DNA of 64,000 nt from NCBI GenBank assembly GCA_024803745.1, contig JANJXV010000024.1:19291927-19355926 (forward strand). Direction: 5' to 3'. Shown here piece after piece: positions 35,855-46,515 of this stretch (within the stretch, counting starts at the first letter, position 1; each line of letters opens with the position of its first letter). The position numbers were made by a program, and so were the translations under genes. Under the pieces are notes generated by a model that was not told where the DNA came from, searched no databases, and saw only the letters and a list, made by a program, of their open reading frames with translations. The DNA is from Megascapheus bottae (Eukaryota; Chordata; Mammalia; Rodentia; Geomyidae).

Positions 35855-36049
35855 TTTGTTTTTTCCAGTACTGGACTTTGAACTCAGGGCTTGAGCACTG
35901 TCCTTGGACTTTCACAAGGCTAGAGCTCTACCATTTGAGCCACAGCACCATTTCTGGCTTTCTTCTATATGTGTGGTACCGAGGAATTGAACCCAGATAT
36001 TCATACATGCTAGGCAAGCACTCAACCACTAGGCTAAACCCCCAGCCTC
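35855..36049 (-). repeat. IDL-Geo SINE, reverse
   Basis: ccagtactggactttgaact, then ctagagctctaccatttgag, then gaggaattgaacccagat, then aaacccccagcc. Confidence 0.9.
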
Positions 36050-36204
36050 CAAAAATACTGTGTTTTTTTTTTTTAAGTACCATTTACCTTCAGTTTTGAC
36101 CTGCTATTCTCCTATTTTGTACACCAATTGAACTGAGTAAAGTGATAGCAAAAACTGATTACCTATAGTGTGAATGGATGTAATTCTAAGCACTTTTCTT
36201 GTTA

Positions 36205-36425
36205 AACTTTTTTTTTTTTTGGTCAGTCATGGGGCTTTTGAACACTGGGCCTTGGCACCATCCCTGAGGTGTTCACTCAAGGCTAACACTCTACCACTCT
36301 GATCCACAGTGCCACTTCTGGTTTTCCAGTGGTTAACTGGAAATAAGTGTCTCACTGGCTTTTATGCCCAGGCTAATTTAAGACACAACCCTCCGATCTC
36401 AGCCTCCTGAGTAGCTAGGATGGAT
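36205..36425 (-). repeat. B1-like/Geo composite SINE, reverse
   Basis: Poly-T, ggtcagtcatggggctttt, then gtggttaactggaaataag, then gatctcagcctcctgagtag. Confidence 0.87.
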
Positions 36426-36559
36426 GCTGCATATTTGAACCCCATTTTGAAAGGTGTCTCTAGTTTTGGCAGTAGTCTAAAAGTATGCTTGCTCCGTCTG
36501 CATCATTGGATAATTGCTTATACAGTAGGTCTAGCATGAGCCAGACTGCATATTTTTAA

Positions 36560-36632
36560 ATTTATTATTGGCAGTACTGGACCTCAAACGTGGCAGGCAG
36601 GTACTCTATTGTGTTAGCCGTGCCCTTGACTG
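36560..36632 (-). repeat. ID-like SINE fragment, reverse
   Basis: ggcagtactggacctcaaac, then caggtactctattgtgttag. Confidence 0.5.
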
Positions 36633-36732
36633 TTAATTTCTTTAACAAGCACACACTTCGTGCTGTGGATCTAGGAGACATTTAGCCACGAGAAGTTACG
36701 CTATTTAAATATTCTTAAAAATTCCTATTTTA

Positions 36733-36952
36733 GCTGGGTGCTGGTGGCTCATACCTGTAATCCTACCTACTCTGGAGATCTGAGGATCATAGTTTGAAAC
36801 CATCTGGGGTAAGAGAATTCTGTAAGACTCATCACCAGTTAACCACCAGAAACCTGAAAATAGAGGTAGTCTGCTAGCTTTGAGCAGAACAACTCAGGGA
36901 CAAAGCCCAGGCCTTGAGTTCAAGCCCCATAACTGATAAACCCCCACTCCCC
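36733..36952 (+). repeat. B1-like/Geo composite SINE, forward
   Basis: gctgggtgctggtggctcat, then agatctgaggatcatag, then actcagggacaaagccc, then gttcaagccccataac. Confidence 0.85.
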
Positions 36953-37104
36953 CCAAAAAGACCTTAAAAAAAGTGGAATCATCCCAGAAGGATTCAACAT
37001 AGAATTAGGAAAGTAAGAATAGCAATCAAGGCAGCATGACTCTTCAAAGTTCTGACACCAAATATATTGAAGGAATGATATGTCACTTAAAGAATTCAAA
37101 AGAG

Positions 37105-37301
37105 TGGACTGGGAGTTTGGCCTAGTGTTAGAGTGCTTGCCTAGCATGCACGAAGGCCCAGGTTCGATTCCTTGGTACCACATACATTAAAAAAAGCCAG
37201 AATTGGTGCTGTGGCTCAAGTAGTAGAGTGCTAGCCTTGAGAAAACCCAAGAACAGTGCTCAGGCCCTGAGCTCAAGCTCAGGACTGGCAAAAAAAAAAA
37301 A
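37105..37301 (+). repeat. IDL-Geo SINE, forward, with target duplication
   Basis: ggactgggagtttggcctag to caggactggc plus poly-A. Duplication agaattcaaaaga at 37091-37103 and 37302-37314. Confidence 0.94.
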
Positions 37302-37488
37302 AGAATTCAAAAGAATTTTTTAATAAATTCCAAGTGAAAGCATAAAAACACATTAAGAGAGGTTTTTCAGAAGCATCAAACATGCTTCTTGAACATGCCT
37401 TACAATTGACCAAATCAAACAGAATTTTTAAAAATGCTTGAAGACAGAGTTGATCAAGAAAAACAATGTATGAATAGAACATTTGAGG

Positions 37489-37693
37489 GGCTGGGCTAGG
37501 AGTTTGGCCTAGTGGTAGAGTGCTTGTCTAGCATGCACAAAGACCTGGGTTCGAATCCTTAGTACCATATGCATAGAAAAGCCGGAAGTGGTGCTGGTGC
37601 TTAAGTAATTGAGCGCTGGCCTTAAGGAAAGCCCAAGGACAATGCCCAGACCCTGAGTTCATTTCCCAGGACTGGAAAAAATAAAAATAAAAA
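37489..37693 (+). repeat. IDL-Geo SINE, forward, with target duplication
   Basis: ggctgggctaggagtttggc to caggactggaaaaa with an A-rich tail. Perfect duplication agaacatttgagg at 37476-37488 and 37694-37706. Confidence 0.95.
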
Positions 37694-37726
37694 AGAACAT
37701 TTGAGGCTCTTGGAGTTAATTAAAAA

Positions 37727-37758
37727 GATGCAAACAAATTTTGATGCAAACAAATTTT
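37727..37758 (+). repeat. 16-bp tandem repeat
   Basis: gatgcaaacaaatttt is present twice in a row, identical. Confidence 0.95.
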
Positions 37759-38389
37759 GCTGTATACAAACAAGGGCACTGAGGTACAGAACTAAATACC
37801 TAGAAAATCTATTCAGTGAAGTAGTAGCAGAAATTTTCCTAAATTTCTGGGGCGTGGACATTTGGGCCTAGGGGATATTTGGAACCACAAACAGATGTGA
37901 CTAGAAAAATATTACAGTGCCACGTCATGTATAAAGCAAAACCATTATAGTAACAGTACATTTCTTAAAAGAAAGAGTCTGCAAGGACCTTGAATGATAT
38001 ATTTAAACTCCAGAAAGAAAACTGCCAGCCTACATTGCTATACTCAACGAAGTTATTTTCCAAAATTGAATGAAAAGCTAAGAGCCTTCTAAGATAAACT
38101 GAAAAAATTCATAACCACTGAGCCAGCATTGCAGAGATATATTTAAAGAAATCCTACACAGAGAAGAGGAAGATAAATACAGCCATGAGAGTACAAAAAG
38201 GAATAAATATCACTATAAGGAAATGAGAAAGAGAAAAAGAATCATACAATCAAATGCAGGAACAATAATATCAATGTATAGTAGTCTTAACTATAAATGG
38301 GTTTAATTCTCCAACCAGACAAATTGCTTTTTTTCTTTAAAAAAAAAAAACAAAACATCCTAACCATTTAAAGAGTAAAAGAAAATGAA

Positions 38390-38620
38390 ACAATTCAGCA
38401 TTGGTGGCTCACACCTGTAAACTTAGACACTAAGGAGGTTGAAATCTGAGAATCATAGTCAAACCTAGTCTAGGCAAAAACATCCATAAAGACTTTATAC
38501 TCAAGTATCCACCAAAGTGTTGGAAGTGCAGGTATTGGCTCAAGTGATAAAAGTAAGCAAAAAAGGTAAGACTCAGAGTTCAAACCCCAGCCCCAGCACC
38601 AAGGAGGAAGAAAAGTAGAC
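38390..38620 (+). repeat. Diverged composite SINE, forward, in the L1 fossil
   Basis: aattcagcattggtggctca, then aggaggttgaaatctgag, then a poor Geo-like half ending gttcaaaccccagcccc. Confidence 0.6.
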
Positions 38621-39184
38621 GAAATAATGGCAAATGTTATTCCAAACATTCTCCAAAGTCAAACAAGAGAAGCTATATTCATATTGAATACTATGTATAA
38701 TTAATAAGGAGGCACAAAAAGAGTTAATTATTAATTATAGGAACAGTCCTTCCAAAGACAAAAATTGTGTGGGGAGACATTATTAATTATATATACAGTA
38801 ATACTGAGTGACATAATAAATACCAAACTCTCAATAAGTAGGTCATCTAAACAGAATATCTAGGAAAGCCTTTAGAGCGCAGTTGAACTATAGATCTATT
38901 CGAGTCTTCAATTCAACTCATGGAACTTTTTCCAAAATAGATTATATTTTAGGCCACACAGCAAGTCTTATCAATGCAATAATCTCTCGTGTTTTGTCAG
39001 AGTATAATGGAATAAAACCAGAATTCAACAGCAAGAGAAACTTAAAACTTAGAGATTGGAAACTAGACTTTTGAATAATCAATGGATCATCCAAAAGAAG
39101 AAATCAGAAATAATTTAAATATTGCTAGACTCCAATGCAATTTGAAACACATATCAAAATCTATGGAATCCACAAAAGTAATTT

Positions 39185-39382
39185 GGTTTTGTTTTGGTGG
39201 CAATACTGGAGTTTGAACTTAAGACCTCACACTTTTTTGCTCTACCACTTGAGCCATGCCTCCAGTTCTGACTTTTTGTTGGTTATTGGAGATGCATTTC
39301 ATAGATTCATCTGCTCTGATTAGCCTTGAACCTTGCTCCTACGGTCTCAGCCACTTGAGTAACTAGTTGTATAGTTGTGAAG
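39185..39382 (-). repeat. Diverged composite SINE, reverse, in the L1 fossil
   Basis: ggcaatactggagtttgaac, then gctctaccacttgagccatg, then ggtctcagccacttgag. Confidence 0.65.
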
Positions 39383-39421
39383 TTTATTGCTTGAGTGCAT
39401 ACATTTTTTTGTAAAATCAAA

Positions 39422-39528
39422 GGAAAGCCAGACATTCTGCACAGCTGTAACATACAGGGACAGGAGGATCTTGAGTTCCAGGCCATTGTGGAATACACAG
39501 CAAGATTCTATCTCAAAGAGCCACTAAA
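39422..39528 (+). repeat. B1-like SINE, forward, old
   Basis: gggacaggaggatcttgagttccaggcc-type B1 middle (39456-39485), then cagcaagattctatctca. Confidence 0.6.
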
Positions 39529-39613
39529 CAGAAAAATAAATATGTCTCAACCAATGGATGTATCTAAAGGTCCTTAAAAAAAAAGCCAACTAGTAAAAAA
39601 AAAAAAAATAGCT

Positions 39614-39811
39614 GAAATTAATAATAACTAAAGAAATACTGCAGGGCTAGGAGCATGGCCTAGTGGTTGTGTGCTTGCCTAGCATGCACGAAGCTCTGGG
39701 TTCGATTCCCTGGAAATTAATAATAACTAAAGAAATACTGCAGGGCTAGGAGCATGGCCTAGTGGTTGTGTGCTCGCCTAGCATGCACGAAGCTCTGGGT
39801 TCGATTCCCTG
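39614..39811 (+). repeat. 99-bp tandem duplication spanning L1 and SINE sequence
   Basis: Copies 39614-39712 and 39713-39811 each hold 30 bases of L1 flank plus the first 69 bases of an IDL-Geo element. They differ at one base only (gtgcttgcc against gtgctcgcc). Confidence 0.95.
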
Positions 39812-39946
39812 GAACCACATACACAGAAAAAGCAGGAAATAGTGCTGTGGCTCAAGTGGCAGAGCACTAGCCTTGAGCAAAAACTGTCCCAGGACAGTGC
39901 CTAGGCTCTGCGTTCAAGTCCCAGGACTGGCAAAAAAAAAAAAAAA
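39644..39946 (+). repeat. IDL-Geo SINE, forward, with duplicated left half
   Basis: gggctaggagcatggcctag occurs twice because of the 99-bp duplication. The Geo half is single and ends caggactggc plus poly-A. Confidence 0.92.
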
Positions 39947-39949
39947 GTG

Positions 39950-40028
39950 GGAAGCATAGGTGTTTCAACTGGTAGAGCATCTGCAATGTAGAGTGTGAGG
40001 CATTAAGTTCAAATTTCCAGAACTTGTG
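39950..40028 (+). repeat. ID-like SINE monomer, forward
   Basis: ggtgtttcaactggtagagc, then gttcaaatttccagaac. Confidence 0.5.
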
Positions 40029-40249
40029 AAAGAAATCAAGAAGAAAAAGACCCTTAGCCAAGCTGGGAAAAAGAGAACAAATTGGTAAAACTAGTGATAG
40101 AAATGGGATGTTAGAAAACACATTACTAAAATCAAAAAACATGGTGAGGAACTTTTTTGAACTGATAAATTAGAAAATCTAGGTGAAATAAATTTATTAA
40201 CATTTTCATTAGCTACCAAAACTAAAGATTCATTTAAAAAAACAATAAA

Positions 40250-40470
40250 ATTGCTGGACACCAGTAGCTCATACTTGTTGTCCTAGATACTCAAAAGGCT
40301 GAGACTAGAGAACTGTGGTTTGCAACCTATCAGGGCAGAAAAGTCTAAGAGACTCCATCTCCAAAACCAACACAAAGCTAGTCTGCAAAGTTGGCTTAAA
40401 TTGCAGAGAGCCAGTTTGAGGAAGAAAGCCAAGTGAATGTGGGACCCCTAAATCCCAGCTCCAGCCTCTT
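40250..40470 (+). repeat. Diverged composite SINE, forward
   Basis: gctggacaccagtagctcat, then caaaaggctgagactagag, then a degraded right half. Confidence 0.6.
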
Positions 40471-40607
40471 CTTCACCACCATCCCTGGAAAAGTGAAGTT
40501 GAAGTAGTAACAAAGTTAAAAGCCTGGAACCAATTCACTTTTATAAGACTTAAACAGAACTAGCTTCTCAAACTTCCATAAAATAGAAGAGGAAAGACCA
40601 CTTCCAA

Positions 40608-40880
40608 GTTCTTCTCTTCATCCTCCTGTTCCCCTTCCTTTGCCCCTTCTATTCTTCCTCCTCTTCTGTACCAGTCCTGGGGTTTGAACACCATGATGTC
40701 TGGGTGTTGGCCCTGAGCTTTTTCTGCACAAAGAAGGAAAATCTGTTTTGATTTTTTTTTTTCCCTGACAAATACTTGATTCTTTTTGCCTGTTAACTAG
40801 CAAAAAGCTGAAAGTAGAAGTATGACTCAAGTGGTAGAGTGCCATAGTGAGCAGAAAAAGCATATCAAGATTAAGAGGCC
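40608..40880. repeat. CT-rich run and two opposing Geo-half fragments
   Basis: A CT-rich run (40608-40668) leads into a reverse Geo half (accagtcctggggtttgaac). A forward Geo fragment at about 40800-40860 (gtatgactcaagtggtagag) follows. Confidence 0.55.
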
Positions 40881-41380
40881 AATATAGGCATGCATACAAA
40901 ACACCCCCCCCCCAAAATGAGTCCCTTTTAGATAGTTTTGTGGTGCCTATTAGATAAATCAGGTGTTGATACTGAATAAGCAATTAAAAATGCAAATTCA
41001 AAGGAGAGGTATAAAAGCATTTAAACTATGAGACTGAATGAGATTACTGAAAAATAGAGGAATCTAGAAGAAAGGTCAGAAATGCTTGGCTCTAAGGCAC
41101 CCATGCATGTAGAGGTACAGGAGAGAAGGAAGCACCCACAGTAGAGACAGGTTATGCAATGCCTGCAAGGAGAATGAGAACCCAAGCATTTCTTTTTTTA
41201 GCTCAAGGGAAGAGTTCAAAAATAGTTTGACTTTGGAACCTAAGTGTATTCTTACGGCTAGTGAAATTAGGTAGAACTATGGCATTATAGCATACTGCCT
41301 CAAGGGAGAAGGTAGAGCTCCCCCTCCCCCAGGAAGCCTTCATATAATGGTTTTAGGCAATAGTAGAAGGCAGCATAGAT
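40881..41380. other. Intron 7 stretch, unassigned
   Basis: A C-run is at about 40904-40914. Otherwise no recognised feature. Confidence 0.4.
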
Positions 41381-41382
41381 AA

Positions 41383-41656
41383 GCTGCCCCCCTGGTAGCT
41401 TATGCCTATAATCCTAGCTACTCAGGATGCTGAGATCTGAGGATCAAGGTTCAAAGGCAGCCCAAGCACAAAAGGACCTTGAGACTCTTATCTGCAATTA
41501 ACCTCTAGAAAATGGGGAAGTGGGGCTTGGCTCAAGGGTAGAGTGGTAGCCTTGAGCTAAAGAGCTCTGGAACAATGCCCAGGCCCAGGGGTAGGGTGGG
41601 AGCCTTGAGCTGAAGGGCTCAGTGCCCCATGACCCACAAAAAAAAAAAAAAAAAAA
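41383..41656 (+). repeat. B1-like/Geo composite SINE, forward, with repeated Geo segment
   Basis: The segment gtagagtggtagccttgag to agctctgg is followed by a second copy, gtagggtgggagccttgag to gggctcag. Poly-A end. Duplication ggcagcatagataa (about 41369-41382) and gacagcatatataa (about 41657-41670), 12 of 14. Confidence 0.85.
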
Positions 41657-41741
41657 GACAGCATATATAAATGAGTCTTTTGAAGATTTTTTTATTGCAT
41701 TTATACATGGGTTATTGATAGAAGCTGAAAAAGTATTGTGT

Positions 41742-42086
41742 TTTGTTTTGTTGCTTGCAGGTCCTAGGGCTTGAACTCAGGGCCTAGGCTCTGACCCTGA
41801 GCCTCTTTGTTTTCAAGGTTGTACCCCTTAAGCCACAACACTACTTCTGGCTTTTTTTTGAGTGGTTTATTGGAAATAATACTCTCAGACTGGGTGGGGT
41901 GGTAATCTTGAGCTGAAGAGCCCAGGGACAATGCCCAGGCTCAGAGTTCAAGCCCCAGGAACAAAAAAGCAAATAAAAATAAAAAATCAGACTTCACTGT
42001 CTTAAGGCTGCCTTCCAACCACAATCCTTAGATCTCAGCTCCTAAGTAGCAGGATTACAAGTGTGAGCCACTAGTGCCTGGCTAGT
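41742..42086 (-). repeat. Composite SINE, reverse, split by a forward Geo-half insertion
   Basis: Host parts are 41742-41891 and 41987-42086. The insert 41892-41986 is a forward right half (gagctgaagagcccagggac) with an A-rich tail. tcagact is on both sides (41885-41891, 41987-41993). Confidence 0.75.
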
Positions 42087-43148
42087 GGTTTTGTTTTTGG
42101 CTGGAAGAAGTTAAAGCATGTTTATCTGGTTATGACTGTGCCCCCCCCCCAAAAAAAAAAGAATATTTGGGGTTGGAGGAAAAGGAAAAAAATCATTGAG
42201 AAAGCAAGAGGAAATGGGCTGTGATGCAGAAGGATGGGCATCAGTATGAGGGAGTGCTCATACTGATGGCCATTTGGAGACGAATCACAAGAAGGTTCTG
42301 ATGCTTTTTTCTCATTGAAATAGTAAGCAAGACCATCAGCTGAGACTAAGAATGGGTTTGGGGAGGATGCTAAAGAGTTCACAAGAAAAAAGAAGTTATG
42401 AAATAGTGACTCAGGAGAAAGTAGAAAAGCGAAAGAACCAATGGAATGCCATATGCTAGTCCTAAAGGGTGTCCTGTGAGTATTTGAAGTTATTGAAAGT
42501 GAGGTCACTCGCTCCATCAGCCCAAGTCATCCTGCTTGAATATAAATGATCAATGTGGTTTCTTCATTATGTTTTCTGTGAGGAAAAGACTCATGAAAGG
42601 AAGGAAAGTGGGAAAAGTGAAAGACAAGTTTCATGCAAGAAAATGATGGTTGTCCTGGGATTTAAATTAGATTAAATAATAGGAAACGAAAGGGAAATGG
42701 AAGGACAGAGAAAGATCATCTACTTGGATTTTGAACTCAATAATTGTGACAGTCACATTGAGATGATAATGTTTGTAAGCCAAGAAGTGAAATCTTCAAG
42801 GATGAATGGAACATGAGAGATGTTCCTGGGAGAGAAGCAGAGCTATGTAATATACTCAAATTTCAAAGCTGGCCCTTTGTAAAAAGGTGGAAGGGACCAA
42901 ACTATAGTGAGAAGCATTTTACTACCTGGCCTATTTGTCATCAGCCCCCTAAGACTAAATTCTGTGTCCTTTAAAAGAATAAGAGTAGGAGAGGTCCTGA
43001 CTTCATACCCAGGCGGACCAGGGAGCCAGGGAGAGAAGAGAAGGTGGGGGTAATTCTCAGACCAATCTTGTAGGCACTGGAGATTTGAGGGTCACTATCC
43101 TCCCCTAGCCAAAATGTGAAACCTTTTGAAAAGTAACTAAAGCAAAAA
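42087..43148. other. Intron 7 stretch, unassigned
   Basis: A C-run then A-run is at about 42140-42161. The 131-codon minus-strand open frame at 42122-42517 has no recognised family and looks like chance. Confidence 0.4.
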
Positions 43149-43219
43149 AGGCTGAGGAATGTGGTTTCAGTGCTTGCCTAGCAAGTTTCAACCATAAGTT
43201 TAAAAAAATTAATAAAAGA

Positions 43220-43420
43220 GGGACCGGGAGTTTGGCCTAGTGGTTAAAGTGCTTGCCTAGCATGCATGAAGACCCGGGTTCGATTCCTCAGTACCACATA
43301 CATAGAAAAAAGCCAGAAGTGGTGCTGAGGCTCAAGTGGTAGAGCTCTAGCCTTGAGAAAGTCCAAGAACAGTGCTCAGGCCCTGAGCTCAAGCCCAGGA
43401 CTGGCAAAAAAAAAAAAAAA
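43220..43420 (+). repeat. IDL-Geo SINE, forward, with target duplication
   Basis: ggaccgggagtttggcctag to caggactggc plus poly-A. Duplication attaataaaaga at 43208-43219 and 43421-43432. Confidence 0.95.
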
Positions 43421-43450
43421 ATTAATAAAAGAATTAAGTAAAAGAACAAG

Positions 43451-43632
43451 GGCCGGGAGTTTGGCCAATGGTAGAGTGCTTGCCTAGCATTCACGAAGAC
43501 CTGGGTTCAATTCCTCGGTACCACATGCATAAAAAAAAAAAAGCCAGAAGTAGTACTGAGGTAGAGCTCTATCCTTGAGAAAGTCCAAGGACAGGGATCA
43601 GGCCCAGAGCTCAAGCCCAGGACTGGCAAATA
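43451..43632 (+). repeat. IDL-Geo SINE, forward, shortened Geo half
   Basis: ggccgggagtttggccaatg start. The Geo half lacks the gctcaagtgg segment. It ends ggactggcaaataag. It follows the previous copy within 30 bases. Confidence 0.9.
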
Positions 43633-43713
43633 AGAAGAAGAACAAGAACAAGAAGCAGCTGCAGCCAAAGAACAAGATATGTTATCAATACTGGAGTTAT
43701 TTGTGTGAACTTT

Positions 43714-43939
43714 TCTTTTGATCGGTTGTGGGACTGAGTGCTGTCCCTGAGCTCTTCAGCTCAAGGCTACCACCTTATTATCCCTTGAGCCACAGTGCCA
43801 CTTCGGGTTTTCTGGTAGTTAATTGGAGGTAAGAGTCTCACGGACTTTAGTGCCCTGGCTGGCTTTGAGCCCCAATCAATCCTCAGATCTCAGCCTCCTG
43901 AGTAACTAGGATTACAGGTGTTAGCTACCATGCCCGGCC
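43714..43939 (-). repeat. B1-like/Geo composite SINE, reverse
   Basis: gagctcttcagctcaaggct, then ggtagttaattggaggtaag, then agctaccatgcccggcc. Confidence 0.88.
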
Positions 43940-44027
43940 ATTTGTGTAGATTTTTATTGTTAAAAAATCTGACTTACCTCTTAAAGAGTCGTACTTCAAA
44001 ATGTAATGAAAAGTTGTGGGGCGTTTT

Positions 44028-44265
44028 GGTTTTTTTTTTGTAGGTCATGACACTTGAACTCTGGACGTGGGCACAGCCTCTGAGTTCTTCAACTCAAGGC
44101 TACCCTCATACCTCTTGAGCCACAGCGCCACTTCCGGTTTCTGGTGGTTAACTGGAGATAAGAGTCTAAGGGACTTGGACTTTAGTGCTTGGACTGGCTT
44201 TGAACCGAAATCCTCACATCTCAGCCTCCTGAGTAGGATTACAGGACAGAGCCACCACGCCCGGC
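44028..44265 (-). repeat. B1-like/Geo composite SINE, reverse
   Basis: Poly-T, gtaggtcatgacacttgaac, then ggtggttaactggagataag, then agccaccacgcccggc. Confidence 0.9.
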
Positions 44266-44305
44266 TTATTTGTGTGAACTTTCATTGTTAAAAAATCTAA
44301 GTTAC

Positions 44306-44511
44306 GGGGCCAGGAGTTTGGCCTGGTGGTAGAGTGCTTGCCTAGCGTGCACAAAGACCCAGGTTCGATTCCTTGGTACCACATACATAGAAAAAAAAAG
44401 CTGCAAACTATGGCTCAAGTGGTAGAGCTCTGGTCTTGAGAAATGTCCAAGGACAGTGCTCAGGCCCTGAGTTCAAGCCTCACGACTAGCAAAAAAAAAA
44501 AAAAACAACAA
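44306..44511 (+). repeat. IDL-Geo SINE, forward
   Basis: gggccaggagtttggcctgg to cacgactagc plus an (AAC)n tail. Flanks aaaaaatctaagttac and aaaaaactaacttac look like a diverged target duplication. Confidence 0.9.
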
Positions 44512-44584
44512 CAAAAAACTAACTTACCACTTGAAAATGTATGCAAAGTTTAATGAAAAGTATGTTGAAAGGAAAATTATGTTG

Positions 44585-44815
44585 CTGGGCACAGTGGCTC
44601 ACACCTGTAACCAACTCAAGAGGCTAAGATCTGAAAATCTGCAGTTCAAAGCCAGCCGTGAGACTCTTAATCACCAATTAAGCACCAAAAAACAGGAAGT
44701 GGTGCTGTGGCTCAAGGGGTAGGGTAGTAGCCTGGAGCTAAAGAGCTCAGGGATAGCACCCAGGCGCAGAGTTCCAGTCTCAAGACCCACACACACAAAA
44801 AAAGTAAATTATGTT
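44585..44815 (+). repeat. B1-like/Geo composite SINE, forward, with target duplication
   Basis: ctgggcacagtggctcacac to caagacccacacacac and an A tail. Duplication aaattatgttg at 44574-44584 and 44816-44826. Confidence 0.93.
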
Positions 44816-44956
44816 GTGAAGCCACGTTTATAAGCTTCTTACATTGTTTATTGGCATGCACATACACGAGAATACTTTTAGATTTCCAGTGGACACGTGA
44901 TGAATTACTCTCCTAATGAAGATACTGGTGAACGCCTGTCTCTGTGCTTCTTCTAG

Positions 44957-45160
<204 letters not shown>

Positions 45161-45334
45161 TAATGTATGTCTGTAGAAATAAATGCCCATGAATATAAAC
45201 ATGTACATAGTTGGAGGGTATGAAATTTAAGAGGGTCATCCTTCAACCAACCCCACAGAATCTTGTTTTTGTATTGTTTACTCTATATTTATAAAAGCAG
45301 ATTACCTCTGGATTATTTGTGCATAAGGGATTTT

Positions 45335-45465
45335 TTAAATATATATATATATATTTTTTTTTTTTTTAAGTATAAATTTTGTGGTCCTGGGAATCCAATC
45401 CAAGCCTGAGCCTTGCACATGCAAAATAAGTGCCCTACCAACTCAGCATCTCCCCAGCCCAGGAT
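45335..45465 (-). repeat. TA/T-run followed by ID-like SINE, reverse
   Basis: (TA)n then poly-T to 45368, then gtcctgggaatccaatccaa and gtgccctaccaactcagc. Confidence 0.7.
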
Positions 45466-46380
45466 GTTTTCTTTTTTATTTCTTTATATTTTCACTTATG
45501 TTGTTACCAACTTTTCATTAGATCCACCTGTGAAGTACCAGATAGTTAAATTGCTTTATCTTATTTAGGGAGAAGGCTTTTTTTTTCTTTTGCCTAATGC
45601 GATTATAAATACGTGCTTGTGTGCTGTGAGCCCAAGTATAACATACAGAAAAGTACCCAAATCTTAAGAATATTCTTGCAACCAGTTCAGCAGAAAGTTA
45701 TCCTCTTTGCTTTCTTGTTATGCTATTTACTGAGTTAGTCTTGCTTGCCTCCTTAATTTCTCACAGGCAAGCAACAAAAAAATTTCCTTCTGCATTGTTT
45801 GTCCATCAAAACCCAGTATCCCCTCTGGTAACATTTTTTTAGATTCATTGACTTGTTTCAGAATCATCAAAGATGGCTGCAGTCTCATCCCCAAGGCTAG
45901 ATTCTGTGTTAGAAAAGAACAAAGCATGGCTAGAGAGGCCAGAGCTTCTGGAACACGCTAGGAAAGGAAGAAATAGACTTACATTTATACAAATCTCTTC
46001 CACTCAAGGGAAGAACAAAAAGAATCTTTGAAGCAGAAGTGATAAAGAGACCCCTGCAGGCCAGTTTTAAAAGTATGTATAGCCATGTGCCTACTCCTTC
46101 ACCAAAATGAAGCAGCTTCAGAGATACAGAGCACCATATGTGACTCCTCACCTTACTCTACCTTACTGCTGTGCATTCTTCCATACTGAGACTGCCACAT
46201 GGTAGAAATCTGCATGCATTGTGTATGTACTTAAAAACATTGTCAATTTTAACATGTAAATATTATTGACACATCTGAGAATTAAGCCTTTACATATAAA
46301 ATGGATACATTTTAGGTAAATCTACATAGTTAAAAACAAAACGATAAATGAATTTGTGAAAACTGACTTAACAAGTATGT
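45466..46380. other. Intron 8 stretch, unassigned
   Basis: Moderate G+C and short open frames on the minus strand that match nothing I know. Confidence 0.4.
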
Positions 46381-46515
46381 TGTCATAGACCTGTAATCCC
46401 AGCACCTGAGAAGACTGAGACAGGAAGATCACAAGTTCTCATTCCAACCTGGTTACATAGCTGAGTTTGAGATAAACCAAAGCTACATAAATGAGATTCT
46501 GTCTCACAAAAATTT
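46380..46515 (+). repeat. B1-like SINE, forward
   Basis: agacctgtaatcccagcacc, then gaagactgagacaggaagat, then gattctgtctcacaaaa. Confidence 0.72.

Larger units (their letters stand above)
37770..40245 (+). pseudogene. Decayed sense-strand L1 (end of 5' part and ORF2 N-terminal region), split by SINEs
   Basis: Collinear with an old mammalian L1 (or HAL1-type relative). It has aaaactgccagcctacattg near 38020, then an ORF2p endonuclease remnant at about 38883-39074 with the THGTFSKIDYILGH motif. The usual SDH motif here reads SEY, so the catalytic His is lost. Later parts resume after SINEs at 39185-39530 and 39643-39945. Many stops: this is a fossil, not a gene. Confidence 0.7.
43697..44573 (+). 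repeat. Local duplication with two reverse composite SINEs and one IDL-Geo
   Basis: atttgtgtgaactttt occurs at about 43697, atttgtgtagattttt at 43941 and atttgtgtgaactttc at 44267. The last two continue into tattgttaaaaaatct-like and then taatgaaaagt tails. Confidence 0.6.

Noticed and set aside
40618..40983. 121-codon minus-strand open frame
   Set aside because: It is built from SINE fragments and CT-rich simple sequence.
42122..42517. 131-codon minus-strand open frame
   Set aside because: It has no recognisable domain, runs through C and A homopolymers, and shows no splice or promoter context.
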